From contig JACCUO010000325.1 in NCBI GenBank assembly GCA_013811765.1, positions 1 through 8,274 on the forward strand: a stretch of 8,274 bases of DNA, given 5' to 3'. A model generated the notes under the pieces. It saw nothing but the letters and a program-made list of their open reading frames with translations. It did not search any database and had not been told where the DNA came from. The translations under genes and the position numbers were made by a program. Origin of the DNA: Thermoleophilaceae bacterium. GTDB taxonomy: Bacteria > Actinomycetota > Thermoleophilia > Solirubrobacterales > Thermoleophilaceae. This document shows, piece after piece, positions 6,947 through 8,274 of the stretch (positions are counted from its first letter, which is position 1; each line of letters begins with the position of its first letter).

Positions 6947-6970
6947 GGGTCCTCTCCCTTCGCTGCCGGA

Positions 6971-7023
6971 AGCGGGGTCTCCGCCCGGCCTCGATGTTCA
7001 ACGCCTCCAGAGGGGTCTCCACC
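6971..7023. repeat. 15-bp imperfect direct repeat in the leader of the E1 alpha operon
   Basis: Two copies, AGCGGGGTCTCCGCC (6971-6985) and AGAGGGGTCTCCACC (7009-7023), match at 13 of 15 positions and start 38 nt apart. They share an exact 9-bp core, GGGGTCTCC. Both lie between the proposed operon promoter and the E1 alpha start. They would therefore be downstream of initiation: a repressor/roadblock site, or a repeated RNA element (GGAGACCCC in the transcript). Function is inferred only from position. Confidence 0.4.
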
Positions 7024-7045
7024 GGACGCGCGGGTATGTGCACCT

Positions 7046-7074
7046 AGGGTACCCCTCCTGGCGGCCCGTCTCAC
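7046..7074 (-). promoter_or_regulatory. Candidate promoter of the 2-oxoacid dehydrogenase/lipoylation operon
   Basis: On the minus strand GTGAGA (7074-7069; 4 of 6 to TTGACA) and TACCCT (7051-7046; fits the actinobacterial TANNNT -10) are separated by 17 nt. Initiation near 7039 would give a leader of about 93 nt before the E1 alpha ATG. The plus strand of the same -10 reads TAGGGT (7045-7050), so the element is nearly symmetric and could fire both ways. This is pattern matching in GC-rich DNA, so it is a candidate only. Confidence 0.4.
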
Positions 7075-7083
7075 GGTCGGCAC

Positions 7084-7096
7084 TACGCTCAGGAGC
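7084..7096 (+). promoter_or_regulatory. Candidate -10 box giving a leaderless mRNA for the three-helix membrane protein
   Basis: TACGCT (7084-7089) matches TANNNT and ends 7 nt before the GTG at 7097, so RNA would begin at or next to the start codon. No -35 is convincing at 16-19 nt. The mis-spaced AGGAG (1 nt from GTG) argues against a normal ribosome-binding site. Confidence 0.4.
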
Positions 7097-7738
7097 GTGA
7101 GCTCTTCCGAGCGCTTCTGGACAAGCCGCCTGCGGTGGCGGCTGCACGGCGCCTGGCAGTGGCCCGCCTTCGCCGTCCTCACCCTCGTGGACGGGGTGGT
7201 GCTCGACCGGCTGCCACCCCTGGGTGCCGCGCGGATGGACCTGATCCTGGGAGTGCTGATCGCCACCTTCGCCAACCTGTTCCTCGTGGGCGCGGTTGCC
7301 CCCTTCCTCGCAAAGCGACTCTCGCAGCGGCGGGAGGCGGGGCTCGCGACCGGTGCCGGACCGGTGGGGGCCGGGCCGTCCCCGCAGGCCGAGCGCGAGG
7401 TCCTGCAGGACCGGGTGGGCACCGCGCTGCTGGCCGCCGGGCTCGTGGCCGTGGTGGTCTCGGGTCTCGCCAACAGGCCCCTGACCGTCTCGGAGACCGA
7501 GGCCACCGAGGAGGTCGGGCGCGAGCTGCGCAGTTACGTGATCCGATCCGGGAGCGAGGAGCTCGCCCGCAACCTCGAGACGGCCAACACCGCGCGCCTC
7601 TCCGATGGGTACTTCCGCGCGTGCATCGCCCGCGACGACCGCCGCCGCTACCTCTGCCTCCTGGTGGATACAACCAAGGACCCGACCGAGGTGACGAAGG
7701 ATCGGGACGCCAGGCCGAACTCGGCGTTCGCGCCGTAA
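7097..7738 (+). CDS. Conserved-looking three-helix membrane protein with C-terminal extracytoplasmic two-cysteine domain, unknown function
   Basis: Starting at GTG 7097 (read VSSSERFWTSRL), the product has 213 residues. Three hydrophobic segments are visible: about 22-38 (PAFAVLTLVDGVVL), 48-71 (DLILGVLIATFANLFLVGAV) and 107-125 (VGTALLAAGLVAVVVSGLA). A charged, Gly/Pro-rich cytoplasmic loop (72-106) lies between helices 2 and 3. After helix 3 comes a ~88-residue tail, probably outside the cell, with C176 and C187 in the pattern YFRAC...YLCLLVDT, ending near PNSAFAP. I recall similar hypothetical proteins in Solirubrobacterales but no function. The frame is open further upstream, but that part is Arg/Pro-rich without protein character and lies in the E1 alpha gene and promoter region. 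AGGAG is only 1 nt before the GTG, too close for ordinary ribosome binding. A -10 box 7 nt upstream suggests a leaderless mRNA instead. Confidence 0.78.
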   Translation: MSSSERFWTSRLRWRLHGAWQWPAFAVLTLVDGVVLDRLPPLGAARMDLILGVLIATFANLFLVGAVAPFLAKRLSQRREAGLATGAGPVGAGPSPQAEREVLQDRVGTALLAAGLVAVVVSGLANRPLTVSETEATEEVGRELRSYVIRSGSEELARNLETANTARLSDGYFRACIARDDRRRYLCLLVDTTKDPTEVTKDRDARPNSAFAP

Positions 7739-7750
7739 AGGGGGATCACC

Positions 7751-7765
7751 CGCGGCTCAGCCGTG
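7751..7765. terminator. Weak hairpin at the convergent gene ends
   Basis: CGCGGC (7751-7756), a TCA loop, and GCCGTG (7760-7765) can form a 6-bp stem with one G-U pair, centred on the SRPBCC stop codon and just past the TAA at 7736-7738. No T-run follows on either strand, so this is at best a weak or factor-assisted terminator. Confidence 0.2.
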
Positions 7766-8230
7766 TGCGAGCAGGCGCGCGCCGAGCCGCTCCGCCAGCC
7801 CCTCGCCGCCCTGGCGCATGACCACGTCGTGGTTCCACCGGAACACCGGGCGGGCAAGCGGCGCGAGCGCGTTCATCCATGGCTTGGTCGTTGCCACGTC
7901 CCAGTCGAAGACGACGGCCGTCACGCCGGCCTCCTCCCAAAGGCGCCACACGCCGGTTCCCTCGACCTCGCCGGTGGCCCGTCCGGCCATCCGCCGTGGC
8001 GCATCCACCTCCTCGGTACGGAACTCGAACTCCAGCGGGTAGGGGATGCGGCTTCTCCACTCGATCATGTAGCGGCTTCCCACGCGCCGGCCGTCACCCG
8101 GGTCCAGTTCGTCCACGCGCACCACGCCCCGCCACCAGCGGGGCCAGGAGACGGCGTCCTGCAGCTGGTCCCACACCCGATCACGAGGGGCGCCCAGCAG
8201 CCAGGTGGTCACGAATCTGTAACGCGCCAT
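7757..8230 (-). CDS. SRPBCC (START/Bet v1-like) domain protein
   Basis: A 157-residue soluble protein of the helix-grip superfamily that binds hydrophobic ligands in a deep cavity; members include polyketide cyclases and CoQ-binding proteins. The visible pattern fits. The first strand is YRFVTTWLLGAP, with the helix DRVWDQLQDAVSWPRWWRGV (17-36). The middle beta strands include SRYMIEWRS, LEFEFRTEEV, GTGVWRLWEE and TAVVFDWDVATTK. The long C-terminal helix is RWNHDVVMRQGGEGLAERLG (131-150). No catalytic motif identifies a reaction. I chose ATG 8230 because homology-like sequence begins there. The in-frame GTG at 8242 would overlap a putative -10 box (8246-8241). It is convergent with the preceding plus-strand gene, stops 18 nt apart, and is not part of the lipoylation operon. 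Ligand unknown. Confidence 0.85.
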   Translation of the reverse strand: MARYRFVTTWLLGAPRDRVWDQLQDAVSWPRWWRGVVRVDELDPGDGRRVGSRYMIEWRSRIPYPLEFEFRTEEVDAPRRMAGRATGEVEGTGVWRLWEEAGVTAVVFDWDVATTKPWMNALAPLARPVFRWNHDVVMRQGGEGLAERLGARLLAHG

Positions 8231-8240
8231 GGCGCCGCGC

Positions 8241-8246
8241 ACCCTA
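8241..8246 (-). promoter_or_regulatory. Candidate -10 box for the SRPBCC gene
   Basis: On the minus strand TAGGGT (8246-8241) fits TANNNT and ends 10 nt before the ATG at 8230. Initiation would leave a leader of only a few nucleotides. No Shine-Dalgarno is visible in the intervening GCGCGGCGCC, and no -35 stands out before the window edge. Confidence 0.4.
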
Positions 8247-8274
8247 ACGACGCGGGAGGCAGGCCCCTTCGCCT

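Noticed and set aside
6905..7096. A 64-codon N-terminal extension of the three-helix membrane protein
   Set aside because: It overlaps the start of E1 alpha and the promoter region, and its translation has no hydrophobic or conserved character.
6877..7506. A 209-codon minus-strand frame spanning the divergent region
   Set aside because: It crosses the E1 alpha start, the repeats and the plus-strand gene in an Arg/Ser/Thr-rich frame, typical of a non-coding open frame in GC-rich DNA.

Overview
The window is high-GC, gene-dense bacterial DNA. It has GTG starts, 4- to 20-nt gene overlaps and TANNNT-type -10 boxes, all of which fit an actinobacterium. Protein character (rhomboid beginning MFPLKDNIPT, SRPBCC protein ending in WNHDVVMRQGGEGL, lipB-lipA next to an E2 gene) suggests the Thermoleophilia (Solirubrobacterales/Gaiellales) side of Actinomycetota. 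That placement is inference from recalled families, not a search.

Reading on the minus strand from about 6950 down to 1, one compact gene series occupies most of the window: E1 alpha, E1 beta and E2 of a 2-oxoacid dehydrogenase complex, then lipB and lipA, then a membrane-anchored kelch protein, a rhomboid protease, a 60-residue two-helix membrane protein, and the first ~32 codons of a membrane-anchored or secreted protein cut by the window edge. The first six genes overlap by 8, 20, 8, 4 and 4 nt, so they are almost certainly one operon. A 45-nt gap precedes the rhomboid gene, and the last genes are again nearly contiguous. No E3 (dihydrolipoamide dehydrogenase) gene is present in the window.

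The metabolic logic is clear. E1 alpha/beta decarboxylates a 2-oxoacid using thiamine diphosphate and passes the acyl group to the lipoyl lysine of E2. LipB places octanoate on that lysine and LipA inserts the two sulfurs. Enzyme and cofactor assembly are thus made together. The three or four envelope genes downstream have no known link to lipoylation and are the odd part of the locus.

A ~150-bp divergent region (6947-7096) separates the operon from a plus-strand gene for an unrecognised three-helix membrane protein with an outward-facing two-cysteine tail (7097-7738). That gene converges, with an 18-nt gap, on a minus-strand SRPBCC-domain gene (7757-8230). Both of these appear to have very short or leaderless mRNAs, whereas several operon genes have good Shine-Dalgarno sites. 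The divergent region carries a 15-bp imperfect direct repeat and a self-symmetric -10-like element.

I saw no tRNA, rRNA, CRISPR, insertion sequence or phage signature, and no clearly undescribed system. The best leads are the kelch/rhomboid extension of the lipoylation operon, the repeat-bearing leader, and the shortened E2 catalytic domain.
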